DNA from: Pseudomonadota bacterium
Lineage (GTDB): Bacteria > Pseudomonadota > Alphaproteobacteria > Rickettsiales > SXRF01
Length of the DNA: 55,149 nt
NCBI GenBank assembly: GCA_963205245.1
Contig: CAUJIB010000002.1
Coordinates: forward strand, 1 to 55,149
Reading direction: 5' to 3'
Part shown: one piece after another, positions 19,950 to 29,014 of the stretch
How the letters are laid out: the number at the start of each line of letters is the position of its first letter
Position numbering within the stretch: the stretch's first letter is position 1
The notes under the pieces: generated by a model
What the model was told of the DNA's origin: nothing
What the model saw: the letters and a program-made list of their open reading frames with translations, nothing else
Databases searched by the model: none
Made by a program: the position numbers and the translations under genes

Positions 19950-20696
19950 TTATTCGTCATCCAGTTCTGTAGAAAATGTTTGCAGGAAAATTCTAAGCTT
20001 GCTGTGGCATATTTCTAAACGTTCTGTATCAGTAGAGCGGCAGACAAGGCTGGTGCCAAGCCGCTGGTTTTTTATAAAAGGATAACTGCCGATTTCTACG
20101 TCAGGAAATTCGTTTTGAATCTTGGTAAGACCTTCTGCAATAAAACCTTCGGTTGTATAAATAGAGATAGTTTTAGATAGAGTCTTTGCACCACCTTTTA
20201 ATTCACCTTTGATGTTATCAAACATGGCCTGCATAACTCGTGGTACACCTGCCATTACATAAACATTTTCTATAATAAACCCCGGTGCTGCACTTACGGG
20301 GTTATAGATAAGCTTTGAACCTTCAGGAATTTCTGCCATTTTCAGGCGAGCAGTATTAAGATTTTCTGCTCCATAATGATTAAGCAAAATATTCTCGGCT
20401 TCTTTATTGCGTGAAAGCGCAACATTAAAAGCTTTGGCTATGGAGTTGCTGGTAATATCATCATGGGTAGGGCCAATTCCCCCTGTGGTAAAAACATAAT
20501 CAAATGCGCTGCTGCACGATTTTACAGTGTCAACAATAGTTTGTTCCACATCGGGAATGATTCTCACTTCTGATAAATTAATACCTATTTCATTAAGTCC
20601 GGTCGCAATAAAGGAGATATTTTTATCTTGCGTGCGTCCGGAGAGAATTTCATTGCCAATTACAATTAAACAAGCGCTTGGGTTTTTCATAATCAT
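19950..20696 (-). CDS. CinA N-terminal type molybdopterin-binding-fold protein
   Basis: The 248-residue protein matches the MoaB/Mog-like domain of CinA (competence/damage-inducible protein A). It contains ACLIVIGNEILSGRTQDKN, the TTGGIGPTHDDIT signature, and PGFIIENVYVMAGVP. In this family the domain is linked to pyrophosphatase activity on ADP-ribose or NAD-related compounds; stand-alone copies are common in alphaproteobacteria. The matching CinA C-terminal deamidase is encoded separately at 54278-54757. It is the last gene of the long minus-strand string, 17 bases after gtrA. Start could be Met3. Confidence 0.88.
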   Translation of the reverse strand: MIMKNPSACLIVIGNEILSGRTQDKNISFIATGLNEIGINLSEVRIIPDVEQTIVDTVKSCSSAFDYVFTTGGIGPTHDDITSNSIAKAFNVALSRNKEAENILLNHYGAENLNTARLKMAEIPEGSKLIYNPVSAAPGFIIENVYVMAGVPRVMQAMFDNIKGELKGGAKTLSKTISIYTTEGFIAEGLTKIQNEFPDVEIGSYPFIKNQRLGTSLVCRSTDTERLEICHSKLRIFLQTFSTELDDE

Positions 20697-20713
20697 ACTG
20701 GTAATAATGTTTT

Positions 20714-21103
20714 TTATTTTCTACTACAAAAAACAAAAAATTTCATGCCTAAAAAATTAAGTAAGGCAGAAATTCCTGTAGCTATGCAAAATGCAATATG
20801 GATTTTGAATGGTATGTTTATAAGATGCTGCAATATAATGGCATTAGCGCTGACATTAACTCCCAGTGTTACCATATAAAGTGTGACAAAACGCCAGATA
20901 CTATGGCGGATATGGCTTTTATCAGAAAATGTCCAATGCTTGTTGGCAAAATAAGCAAAGACAGTTCCGGTTAAAAACCCAATAGTTTTGGCATAATTAA
21001 TACAGGTAATATCACTGTATAATATTCCACGGTAAGCCAGAAAATCTATAATTACCGTAAGACCCCCAATAACTATGAATGTTTTAGCTTGTTTTTTTAT
21101 CAT
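20714..21103 (-). CDS. GtrA-like membrane protein
   Basis: The 129 residues form four hydrophobic helices typical of the GtrA/DPMS family, with DFLAYRGILY near the start and FANKHWTFSDKS after the second helix. GtrA proteins are thought to flip or help transfer polyprenyl-linked sugars across the inner membrane for cell-surface glycosylation. It overlaps the tandem nucleotidyltransferase by 20 bases, so the two are translated together. This fits a role in exporting the product of the cluster. Confidence 0.88.
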   Translation of the reverse strand: MIKKQAKTFIVIGGLTVIIDFLAYRGILYSDITCINYAKTIGFLTGTVFAYFANKHWTFSDKSHIRHSIWRFVTLYMVTLGVNVSANAIILQHLINIPFKIHIAFCIATGISALLNFLGMKFFVFCSRK

Positions 21104-22778
21104 ATTTTACTGGTAGTTTGTAAGCCCATTCCTGATAGCGTTTTTCTAGTTCTGCGATTGCCTCAGGCGCAATGGTTTTATCTTGCTCTAAGCTATAAGC
21201 ATGTCCATTCCATTTATGGAAACATGATTGCCAATATTCAAACGTACGTAAATCATTTGGTGTTCCCCAAGAAATAAAAGCATCAACTTCAAATATATGA
21301 CAATGTAATCCTAGTTTTATTGCATCATTAATACAGGAATCAAGGTAAAATTCTCCATTAATTCTGTCGTTGCGGTCTATAAGGCTAGCCACAGATTTAC
21401 GGAAATAATCCCCCTTGCAAAAAGTAAATGTGCCAATGACGATTAGGTCAGTTGCAGGAGATGATAAAGGCTTTTTGACGGAAATATTTTTTATAAGACC
21501 ATTTTTATCCGCGTCAATCCAGCCAAACATTTGCGGGTTGCGGATAGCATTGGCATGTTTTCTTACGCACCATACTATAACATCTATGTCCTGATTATTG
21601 CAAAGCTCAGCAAATTTATTTTCGTCATATTGAACAGCACTGTCACAAGCTGCAAAAGTGATTGGCTCTACTATTTTGTCAGCCTTATTTTCTAGCGCGT
21701 CAAGTCCCAAAAGTGCGCTGCAAGCCTGACCTTCAGTTACTGAACCTACCATTTTAATATTGGAATCTGTAAAGTTTTTCTCTAATGTTTTTATAATATC
21801 CTTGTGTCCCTCCATATCACTGCGCAAAATAAATGATTGCTGTACTGTAGCGGGCAGGGATAATGCCGCCTGTATAACCATTTTTTTTCCTGATATTTCT
21901 ATCAACGGCTTGCAAGTATCATAACCTTCATCTGCAAAGCGTTTGCCCAGCCCTGCCATGGGCATAATCAGTGTTCCAGCCGGAGAAGATGCCTGTCTGT
22001 TTTCCATTAAACGCAAAAATACATCAAACCATTCCTGATATTCTTCCACATCCTCCGGTGTTCCCCATTGCATAAAATGTTGCAGCGGATAGATGGCGAC
22101 ACGCTTATTTTCTGCCAGTAATATTTTATAGGCAAGGCTTACATAATATTCGCCGCCAACATTCAAATTTTGTTCGATGGTTTTCTTAAAAGCCTCCAGC
22201 ATTATTTTGCCTGTAGCAAAATAATATGTGCCGCTGGAAGCATACTCCGCCATTCTATTATCGGTGTAGGGCTGTTTTTCTTGAATATCCAACACCCATC
22301 TATTGTTTTCACGTATATAAGCATAGTTGGTAGTGCCAAGCGTATGCGGGTGAAAATCTTTATAAGCCGGTATTGCGCCTGCACAGCCAGTTTCTGTTAC
22401 AAATTTTTGAAATTCCTGCCAGTTCCAGAAACAGGAAAAATCGCAGTAATTAACGACCACCGGTTGTACCTCGTCTATCATATTAGCAATTTGCATAACA
22501 GCGTAGACAGGCCCAAGCTTATGAGGCGGAATTCCAATTATTTTTCCGTTAGGGCAGTATTTTTTTATGGTTTCTACCATTTTGTATTCTGGATTTTCCA
22601 GATGTTCATTATTGCATATGAATAAAAACTCATGCTCTCCGTTGTAAGTTTCAGGGAATAAATCTATAATATGGGCGATGATAGGTTTGCCTCCAACCTT
22701 AATTAAAGGCTTTGGCAGTTTATAGCCAGCGCGTCGGAAACGCTCACCAAAACCAGACATAGGAATAACTATTTGCAT
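21084..22778 (-). CDS. Tandem (two-domain) sugar-phosphate nucleotidyltransferase
   Basis: Two nucleotidyltransferase domains are joined in one 564-residue chain. Domain 1 (1-255) opens VIPMSGFGERFRRAGYKLPK with KPLIKVGGKPII. Domain 2 (about 268-525) opens IMPMAGLGKRFADEGYDTCK with KPLIEISGKKMV. Both keep the Gly-rich nucleotide loop and the catalytic Arg/Lys pair, and both end in a WGTPxD motif (238-242 and near 515). Most relatives carry one such domain of 230-290 residues. The chain should activate two different sugar or polyol phosphates, or one domain may be regulatory. It is soluble and sits 28 bases after the upstream membrane gene. Confidence 0.88.
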   Translation of the reverse strand: MQIVIPMSGFGERFRRAGYKLPKPLIKVGGKPIIAHIIDLFPETYNGEHEFLFICNNEHLENPEYKMVETIKKYCPNGKIIGIPPHKLGPVYAVMQIANMIDEVQPVVVNYCDFSCFWNWQEFQKFVTETGCAGAIPAYKDFHPHTLGTTNYAYIRENNRWVLDIQEKQPYTDNRMAEYASSGTYYFATGKIMLEAFKKTIEQNLNVGGEYYVSLAYKILLAENKRVAIYPLQHFMQWGTPEDVEEYQEWFDVFLRLMENRQASSPAGTLIMPMAGLGKRFADEGYDTCKPLIEISGKKMVIQAALSLPATVQQSFILRSDMEGHKDIIKTLEKNFTDSNIKMVGSVTEGQACSALLGLDALENKADKIVEPITFAACDSAVQYDENKFAELCNNQDIDVIVWCVRKHANAIRNPQMFGWIDADKNGLIKNISVKKPLSSPATDLIVIGTFTFCKGDYFRKSVASLIDRNDRINGEFYLDSCINDAIKLGLHCHIFEVDAFISWGTPNDLRTFEYWQSCFHKWNGHAYSLEQDKTIAPEAIAELEKRYQEWAYKLPVKYDKKTS

Positions 22779-22806
22779 TCTAACAACCTAAATTCTTTTG
22801 CGATAA

Positions 22807-24729
22807 TTATGATGGATAAGTCCATAAAAATTCTTTCAATTGTTTTTTTACATTAGCGCAGGTTTCTGGCAATAACGTTCGGACATTATCAAAATTATAT
22901 ACTTGTTTAAGTTTATGTTTTTGTAAAAAATTATCAGTACCTAGATAAATGGCATTTTCTGATATTTTGAACACTTTTAATGGTTCGTTCTGGTTGAAAT
23001 TCCACTCATAAAATTCGCAATTCATAAGCTGTTGTGCGTTGCCATCAATAGATTTAGCAGGAATAATAACTGCATCGGAATCAATAAAATTTTTTCTTAT
23101 CTGTGGCAATGATTCTATACTTATTGTTACTCCGGCATGTAGCCAGTTAAAAGAATTAGCAGGTATTTTTGAATTGGTTAGAAAGGGTAGGGGATTAGTA
23201 AATTCAAGCAAAAATAATTTTTCATGTTCTGATATATCCACAGAGCTAAGTGTTGACATGACATCGGTTAGCATTTTGATGTAGAGGTCATTTTGGGCGG
23301 TATTTTCTATATAATCAATAAAATTAGGGTTCTCAGTTTTATATGATTCAAATACCATTGCGTCCTGCGTCAATAATTTATCATTTAGTTTGGGCGGTGA
23401 TATATTATCCCTATCGGTGGTTTTAATTTGAAAATTATGTTTTGAATTTTGCGCTGTGATATGAAAATCAGAAAAATGATAGCCGGCTATGGTTTGATTG
23501 TTGGCTTTGGTTGCGCTTATAATGCTAAAAATATTTATAAAAACTAGAAATAACAAAATATAATGAGCTAACCTATAATATATAATATGGAATTTCGGTA
23601 TAGGATTTATAAGTATAAATATTAAAGAGGATATTCCTAAATATAAATGCGGTTTATCGTAGTCACCCTGCAGGGCTACGTAGAAAGCAAAAAATATTGA
23701 GAATAGAAAAACAAAAACCACTAGGTATTCTTTCTCTTTTAAGCATAGCGATATATTTTTCAGGTTAAACCTATTGGTTCTTTGATAGATATAGTAAAGA
23801 AATAATGAAGTTGTAATAAGCAGTGTTTGAAGGGGTTGCCTGTAATCGAATAGTAATGGTACGGTTGCCAGCTTGTTTATGAAATCAGCATGTTCTGTAT
23901 ATGCTTTATATATTTCTTTTTTAGCCTCAATAGTGGTTAATATATCTTGAAAATAACCATTATATGAATATCCCAAAAGCCATGTTGTCGCCATAAAACC
24001 GAAGAAAATAACAGCTCCATACATTATATAGCTAACAGACTGCCTAATTGGCATTAAGATAATTAATATGGCAGAGATTAATAATCCGCCTAAGAAAAAA
24101 TTTATTTTATAACTAAGGAAAATATATAGAATTAATGCTTGTAAAGCCGCTGCTATAATAATCTCTCTTTTTTCAAGGAATTGCCGGTCATTTTTTATTT
24201 TTAGCAATAAAAAAGCATGGGCAACTTGAAAAAGGAATAATCCCCATAGGTGATTATTGTAAATACTCCTTATAACCGGAGCTACATCAAATATTGTCCA
24301 GTCAGTTCGGGATTTGAACTGAAAATTTACAGATAAGGCAAAAACCAGAAGCAGGAATAGAATACTCCTGAATTGTTTAGGATGTAGACAATATATAATA
24401 CTGAAAACAGCGGTAATACTAAAAGAAAAGATAAGAGAGGAAATACTGATAAAACCATTAAGTGATAAAATATCAGGAAATAATTCAATGATACTAAGTG
24501 CCAAAGCATTAATGGCAGGGTACAACCAGCCGAATGGCGTATGAAAATTTTCGTGTAATGAATAACCATTCTTAAAAGCATATCCCGCGTTAATAGGGAT
24601 AAAAAAATCATGCGGCTGGTCGCATATAAACAGCGGAGTTTGTAAAAAAATATTGGTAAATACAAAATATAATAAACAAAATAACACACCTGATGTTATT
24701 GCAGGAAAAATATCCGTGCTTCTATTCAT
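22807..24729 (-). CDS. Polytopic membrane protein, GT-C glycosyltransferase-like
   Basis: The 640 residues start with a membrane helix followed by a periplasmic loop reading QPHDFFIPINAGYAFKNGYS, then HTPFGWLYP. An acidic residue in that first loop is typical of GT-C glycosyltransferases that use polyprenyl-linked sugars. Ten or more hydrophobic helices fill residues 10-415, and a soluble periplasmic-type domain of about 220 residues ends the protein. I cannot name a substrate. Its ATG overlaps the stop of the aldolase gene by one base, so it belongs to the same operon. Confidence 0.75.
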   Translation of the reverse strand: MNRSTDIFPAITSGVLFCLLYFVFTNIFLQTPLFICDQPHDFFIPINAGYAFKNGYSLHENFHTPFGWLYPAINALALSIIELFPDILSLNGFISISSLIFSFSITAVFSIIYCLHPKQFRSILFLLLVFALSVNFQFKSRTDWTIFDVAPVIRSIYNNHLWGLFLFQVAHAFLLLKIKNDRQFLEKREIIIAAALQALILYIFLSYKINFFLGGLLISAILIILMPIRQSVSYIMYGAVIFFGFMATTWLLGYSYNGYFQDILTTIEAKKEIYKAYTEHADFINKLATVPLLFDYRQPLQTLLITTSLFLYYIYQRTNRFNLKNISLCLKEKEYLVVFVFLFSIFFAFYVALQGDYDKPHLYLGISSLIFILINPIPKFHIIYYRLAHYILLFLVFINIFSIISATKANNQTIAGYHFSDFHITAQNSKHNFQIKTTDRDNISPPKLNDKLLTQDAMVFESYKTENPNFIDYIENTAQNDLYIKMLTDVMSTLSSVDISEHEKLFLLEFTNPLPFLTNSKIPANSFNWLHAGVTISIESLPQIRKNFIDSDAVIIPAKSIDGNAQQLMNCEFYEWNFNQNEPLKVFKISENAIYLGTDNFLQKHKLKQVYNFDNVRTLLPETCANVKKQLKEFLWTYPS

Positions 24730-25712
24730 TAATCTGTATCCTTCATATTAAGCTGCATTCGGTAATGCTCTGCATCCCAATTAAGTAATTCCCCTATTTC
24801 ACTTTTGCTCAATGTTCGTAAACGAGGGTTTTCCGGTTGACGGATTAATATTTCATAAAAACATCTAAGCTGCGCCTGCTTTGCTATACTAAAATCACTT
24901 CTGCAAAAAACGCCGCAATTTTTGACGAATATCAATTCATGATTTCCTGTAACTTCTTTCAGGTCATTATAACAAATTGCCTTATCACCTAAAAAAACTA
25001 CATGGTCAGGATATAATGCCCAATCCGATTTAACATGAGAAAATAACTTATCATTTAGGACAAGGTTTTGCACTACAGGGTCTGGGAATTCTATATATCC
25101 TGCCAGTGGTGGCACAGTAATTTCACCATAATAAACAGGCATGTTATCAGCATTAAAAATACTTGAAACTGTTGAAAGGCGTGTTTCTATTTCTGCAATA
25201 TTATCTCCGCCAATTACTATCCCATGATTTTGCAATAATATAATATCGCTTTTAGGAGATTTTTTTAGGGAATCACTTATAGCTTTTGCCAGTTCTTCCC
25301 CCGGTTTGAAATAATCCACAAATGCATAATTCATGGAATTTTTGATAATGCTTTCAATTTCCTGTTGCGCAGTTTCGTGTACTAAATATGCCAGAATTTC
25401 TACAGCATGCAGATGCACCACAATTTTATGAGGCATGACGGCATGGAGCAATGTCTCTATAGATGGTCTGAGTGCTGACTTTGTAATCAATTGAGGAACA
25501 GCAGCAAAATTTCCTTTTTGTAATTCGCTTTGCAGGTGTAAAAAATCTACCGCCACAAAAATATCTTTAATCCGTGCATCCGAAATTTGTGTACCGGAAG
25601 CTTTAACCCATAATATATTATTATCTTTCCATGAAATATTGCCGCCAGCACCTTGCACAAGCAGAGGATTTTCTGCGATTTTTATACAAAATTCTGTAAT
25701 TATTTCTTTCAT
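24729..25712 (-). CDS. Class II aldolase/adducin family protein
   Basis: The 327-residue protein resembles the aldolase domain of rhamnulose-1-phosphate aldolase-like proteins: QGAGGNISWKDN, LWVKASGTQISDA, RPSIETLLHA, VVHLHAVEILAY and LLQNHGIVIGG. Zinc ligands His100, His102 and His163 and the Glu of PSIE are visible. The family cleaves or epimerises sugar phosphates, or dehydrates them. Residues after 210 form an extra domain. It overlaps the HAD gene by four bases, and the pair could interconvert and then dephosphorylate a phosphorylated sugar. Exact substrate unknown. Confidence 0.87.
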   Translation of the reverse strand: MKEIITEFCIKIAENPLLVQGAGGNISWKDNNILWVKASGTQISDARIKDIFVAVDFLHLQSELQKGNFAAVPQLITKSALRPSIETLLHAVMPHKIVVHLHAVEILAYLVHETAQQEIESIIKNSMNYAFVDYFKPGEELAKAISDSLKKSPKSDIILLQNHGIVIGGDNIAEIETRLSTVSSIFNADNMPVYYGEITVPPLAGYIEFPDPVVQNLVLNDKLFSHVKSDWALYPDHVVFLGDKAICYNDLKEVTGNHELIFVKNCGVFCRSDFSIAKQAQLRCFYEILIRQPENPRLRTLSKSEIGELLNWDAEHYRMQLNMKDTD

Positions 25713-26458
25713 GAATTTTTACTCACGATTTTTTTTATAAAATTCCTTATATCAGAAAAATCATTGAAAGCTGCATCTGGAGATTCTGCGCCATTGCCAA
25801 GCGTTAAGCCATTATGAAGTTTTTGTATAGTAACTGCGCCTATATATTCTTTGGAAGACTTAATATCATTGGAAGAAGAATCGCCAATCATCCATATATT
25901 ATCTGTTATGCCGGTTTTTTCTAATGCCAGCTTATAAGAATTGGCGTCTGATTTATCAGCGCCGGATTCTTCGCTGGTTACTATATAATTAAAATAATTT
26001 TCCAGTCCGAAATAAATTATTTTACGGAATTGGATTTGTGATGTCAGGTCTGTCACTATTACTTTCTGAATATTGAGAAGCCGCAAATCATCCAGAAATT
26101 TTTTGACATCGGGAAATAACACTGCATTGCTTAAAAATGTTCGCCAGTAAGTTTGCTCAAGATCAAGTGATAAAATAGCCTGTGAACCAAGCCCTAAAAG
26201 TTCCAGCATGCGCTGCATATAAAGCAGGCGACTATGCGAAGCTGCAATATTGCCAAGCCTCCCCTTGGTTTGCATGCGGGCTTTGTTAAACGCATTATCA
26301 AAATCAGAATTGGAAATAGAGAAGGTTTTGGTGACTTTATCACGAACCGCGTTCATAGCCAATTCATTAGGCTCATCATAATAATAAAGCGTATTATCAA
26401 GATCAAATAAAACTAATTTCGGAAGGGTGGTAAATCGTTCAGGATTAATAATTTTCAT
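25709..26458 (-). CDS. HAD superfamily phosphatase
   Basis: The 249 residues carry the HAD motifs: LFDLDNTLYYYDE with nucleophile Asp19 and acid Asp21, motif II VTDLTS, a Lys in ESGADKSD and motif IV MIGDSSSNDIKS. A helical cap lies between motifs I and II. It probably dephosphorylates a small metabolite of the cluster. It overlaps both neighbours by four bases (ATGA-type), so it is tightly coupled to the kinase fusion upstream and the aldolase downstream. Confidence 0.88.
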   Translation of the reverse strand: MKIINPERFTTLPKLVLFDLDNTLYYYDEPNELAMNAVRDKVTKTFSISNSDFDNAFNKARMQTKGRLGNIAASHSRLLYMQRMLELLGLGSQAILSLDLEQTYWRTFLSNAVLFPDVKKFLDDLRLLNIQKVIVTDLTSQIQFRKIIYFGLENYFNYIVTSEESGADKSDANSYKLALEKTGITDNIWMIGDSSSNDIKSSKEYIGAVTIQKLHNGLTLGNGAESPDAAFNDFSDIRNFIKKIVSKNS

Positions 26459-28458
26459 AACAGATGCCTATTTAATATCTGGTCAATATGCGAAAGGGTA
26501 ATTAGCTGCATTAATCCTAGAGTGCCGGATTGCCATTTCGGTTCTACATCAATAAAATCTATAATTCTTGGCATTATCAGGCGGGCAGCTACTGCAATAT
26601 CCTCGGCGGTAGCATCTCCCTCAATACACAGCATAGTTTCATTTTTATTGTTATTTACATTAATATCAACATGCAGGCCACATATACCAATCAGTACCCT
26701 TGCCAAAGAAATTTCATTGAGTCCGCCACGTGAAGTCACAAATAGTTTTAATCGTAGTGGTTCTATTTCTCCATTCTCTTCTAAAATGCGTGGATGCGTG
26801 GCTTGGAGCTTGAAGATTAAGTCAGCTTGCTCTGACTGAGGGCGTATAAATTTCTGTGCATCAGCTTCCCGCTTTGCAAGCGACGCAAGCACTGATTCAA
26901 TAGTGTGCCCACGCTCGGTTACATCCCTTTTTATTTTCAGGTATTTCCTTAAATCCTCATCAATATCCAGATAGATTTTTATGGTATAACAATTACGGAG
27001 GATAGGGATATAAAGAGCGTGTAATCCGCTCGCTATAATAAAATCATTGCTATTTATACGCCGCGGCAAACTTATTTTTCCGCTATGGTGGTCATAATAT
27101 CTGGCAAAAATATGTTGCCCCTTGAATAAGCGTAAAACATCATTGGAAAATGATTCTAAGTTATTGGCAAGAGGGTTCAGGTGGGTCATAAATTTCCACA
27201 TAGGGTTTTGCCTGTCCCACAGATGGTAATCATCACCAGAGACATGTACAACGGAATGAGTACCAAAAATTCCTTCTAAAGCACTGGCAAATGTATTCTT
27301 CCCTGCACCGGAATCACCGGCTATACCAATTGCAAACGGTTTCCTGCTCAGGCGGAAATAATCGTTCTGGCTCATGGCTTCACGCCAGATTCTTAAGGCA
27401 AGCACGATGCCAATAGCAGCTAGAGCTGTATGCAGTAGTGGAGTTCTAATAATTCTTGCTGGAATAAAATTTTCAAAATGTAAATTTATGAGCGTATATA
27501 AAATAGAAAATGCTGCAACCAGAACAATTGCTTTTTTATCGCTTATCGCTTGGTAAAAAACCATAAGTGGAACAATCCATATAAACCAGCCTGATGCAGC
27601 AGAAGTAAGAAGCACAACTGATAAAAATACTAAACCTAATAAAATATTGAATAGCTGGAAATTAAGGCGTTTTACCCGCCATGCTATATATAGCATCAGC
27701 AAATATGCCATTGGTAGAATATAAATAACGCCATTTTCACCAATTTGCATAATAAACTGATATGGTTTATTCATTTCTGGATTGTTAAGGAGCATTGAAA
27801 CTGCTGCTTCTGACATAACAAAAGACACACCAAATAATAATAACGTACCTGCTATTCCTACTAAATATTTGAGCAAAAATTTACGCATGGTATTATTCCG
27901 GAATAGGTAAATTAGGAAAAAAGGTACTGTTAGAACCATACTTAATTTGGCAGAAACTGCCGCTCCACATAGAACACCCGCTTCTAACAGTCGTAATTTT
28001 TTTGTGTAATATAGGGCTGAAGTAAGTAGTAAAACCGGAATTAAATCATTCATACCCAGATAGTAAGTAGCGAGTAAAATAATCGGTGATAGCCAATATG
28101 TTCCTAGCAATAAGCTGGTACGGATAGATGGTGTTATTAAGCGGATAACACTCAGTAGCCCAACATCAGAGATTAGCAAGGTAAACTGATAGCCATAATG
28201 TAAATCCAGTCCTGTGATTTTACATAAAAACGTAAGCGGCAAGAATGTGAGCCACATCACATAGCCATAAGGAAAGGCAGCCTCTATACCGCCATTATCT
28301 AAAAATTCAGCCCACGGATTTAAGGAAATATGTTCTGATGTAATATCTAAAAAAGGTAAATACCAGATAGTCTCAGAAGCTGATTGTGTATAGATAATTA
28401 TAGCAAGGCGGATAGCTAGACCAAGAAAAAACAATGGGTGTAAAAACAGTTTCTTCAT
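26455..28458 (-). CDS. Fusion: GT-C-like membrane domain and uridine kinase/phosphoribulokinase-like domain
   Basis: From the ATG at 28458, which follows AGGAAAAGC, the protein has 667 residues. Residues 1-360 form about ten membrane helices with an acidic first loop, like GT-C or mannosyltransferase proteins. Residues 372-560 are a P-loop kinase of the uridine kinase/PRK type: GIAGDSGAGKNTFA, VSGDDYHLWDR, YDHHSGKISLP, a KIKRDVTERGHTIESVL block and IRPQSEQADLIF. The Walker A Thr/Ser after Lys is Asn here. About 110 further residues resemble the C-terminal part of PRK-like proteins. I know of no named protein with this architecture. Being fused, the kinase should face the cytoplasm and might phosphorylate the sugar or nucleoside feeding the transferase. 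Confidence 0.82.
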   Translation of the reverse strand: MKKLFLHPLFFLGLAIRLAIIIYTQSASETIWYLPFLDITSEHISLNPWAEFLDNGGIEAAFPYGYVMWLTFLPLTFLCKITGLDLHYGYQFTLLISDVGLLSVIRLITPSIRTSLLLGTYWLSPIILLATYYLGMNDLIPVLLLTSALYYTKKLRLLEAGVLCGAAVSAKLSMVLTVPFFLIYLFRNNTMRKFLLKYLVGIAGTLLLFGVSFVMSEAAVSMLLNNPEMNKPYQFIMQIGENGVIYILPMAYLLMLYIAWRVKRLNFQLFNILLGLVFLSVVLLTSAASGWFIWIVPLMVFYQAISDKKAIVLVAAFSILYTLINLHFENFIPARIIRTPLLHTALAAIGIVLALRIWREAMSQNDYFRLSRKPFAIGIAGDSGAGKNTFASALEGIFGTHSVVHVSGDDYHLWDRQNPMWKFMTHLNPLANNLESFSNDVLRLFKGQHIFARYYDHHSGKISLPRRINSNDFIIASGLHALYIPILRNCYTIKIYLDIDEDLRKYLKIKRDVTERGHTIESVLASLAKREADAQKFIRPQSEQADLIFKLQATHPRILEENGEIEPLRLKLFVTSRGGLNEISLARVLIGICGLHVDINVNNNKNETMLCIEGDATAEDIAVAARLIMPRIIDFIDVEPKWQSGTLGLMQLITLSHIDQILNRHLL

Positions 28459-28465
28459 GCTTTTC

Positions 28466-29014
28466 CTAATTAAAATCCACCACTCCGATAAAAGGCAGTT
28501 CGCGGTAGTAATTGGCATAATCTAAACCATATCCAACCACGAACTTATCAGCGATGGTAAAACCCACGAAATCAGCGTTTATATTGGTTTTACGCTTGTT
28601 GGGTTTTTCCAGCATTACCGCAATTTTTACATTACTGGCTTCGCGTTCTTTTATTAGGTTACGGGCAAAAGTAAGTGTGTTACCTGATTCCAAAATATCA
28701 TCTACAATTAATATTTCTCTGCTTTTTACATCCTCCACTATGTCCCGTATAATCTGTACTTTTCCGCTAGATTCTGTCCCGCTGCCATAACTTGACAGTG
28801 TCATAAAATCAACTTGTGGCTGTATGCCTGAAAAATGCAGGGCGCGGATTAAATCAGCGGTAAAAACAAAGCTGCCACGCAGCAGAGATACTATCATAAT
28901 ATCCGGCGACATACTGTTTGCAATTTCTTGAGCCAGACTGTTTACACGTTTTGCCAATTCTTCTGCAGAAATAAGTATTTCTATATTGCTTGGTTTTTTT
29001 ATAGATTTATTCAT
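28466..29014 (-). CDS. hpt: Hypoxanthine phosphoribosyltransferase
   Basis: The 182-residue protein recycles hypoxanthine or guanine to IMP or GMP with PRPP. It shows IMIVSLLRGSFVFTADLIRAL, the PRPP motif EILIVDDILESGNTLTFARNL and the base-binding end DFVGFTIADKFVVGYGLDY. Length is typical. It overlaps the upstream zinc-ribbon gene by four bases and lies seven bases before the fusion gene. It thus sits at the head of the saccharide operon, although hpt next to an MJ0042 gene is also seen without such a cluster. Confidence 0.96.
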   Translation of the reverse strand: MNKSIKKPSNIEILISAEELAKRVNSLAQEIANSMSPDIMIVSLLRGSFVFTADLIRALHFSGIQPQVDFMTLSSYGSGTESSGKVQIIRDIVEDVKSREILIVDDILESGNTLTFARNLIKEREASNVKIAVMLEKPNKRKTNINADFVGFTIADKFVVGYGLDYANYYRELPFIGVVDFN

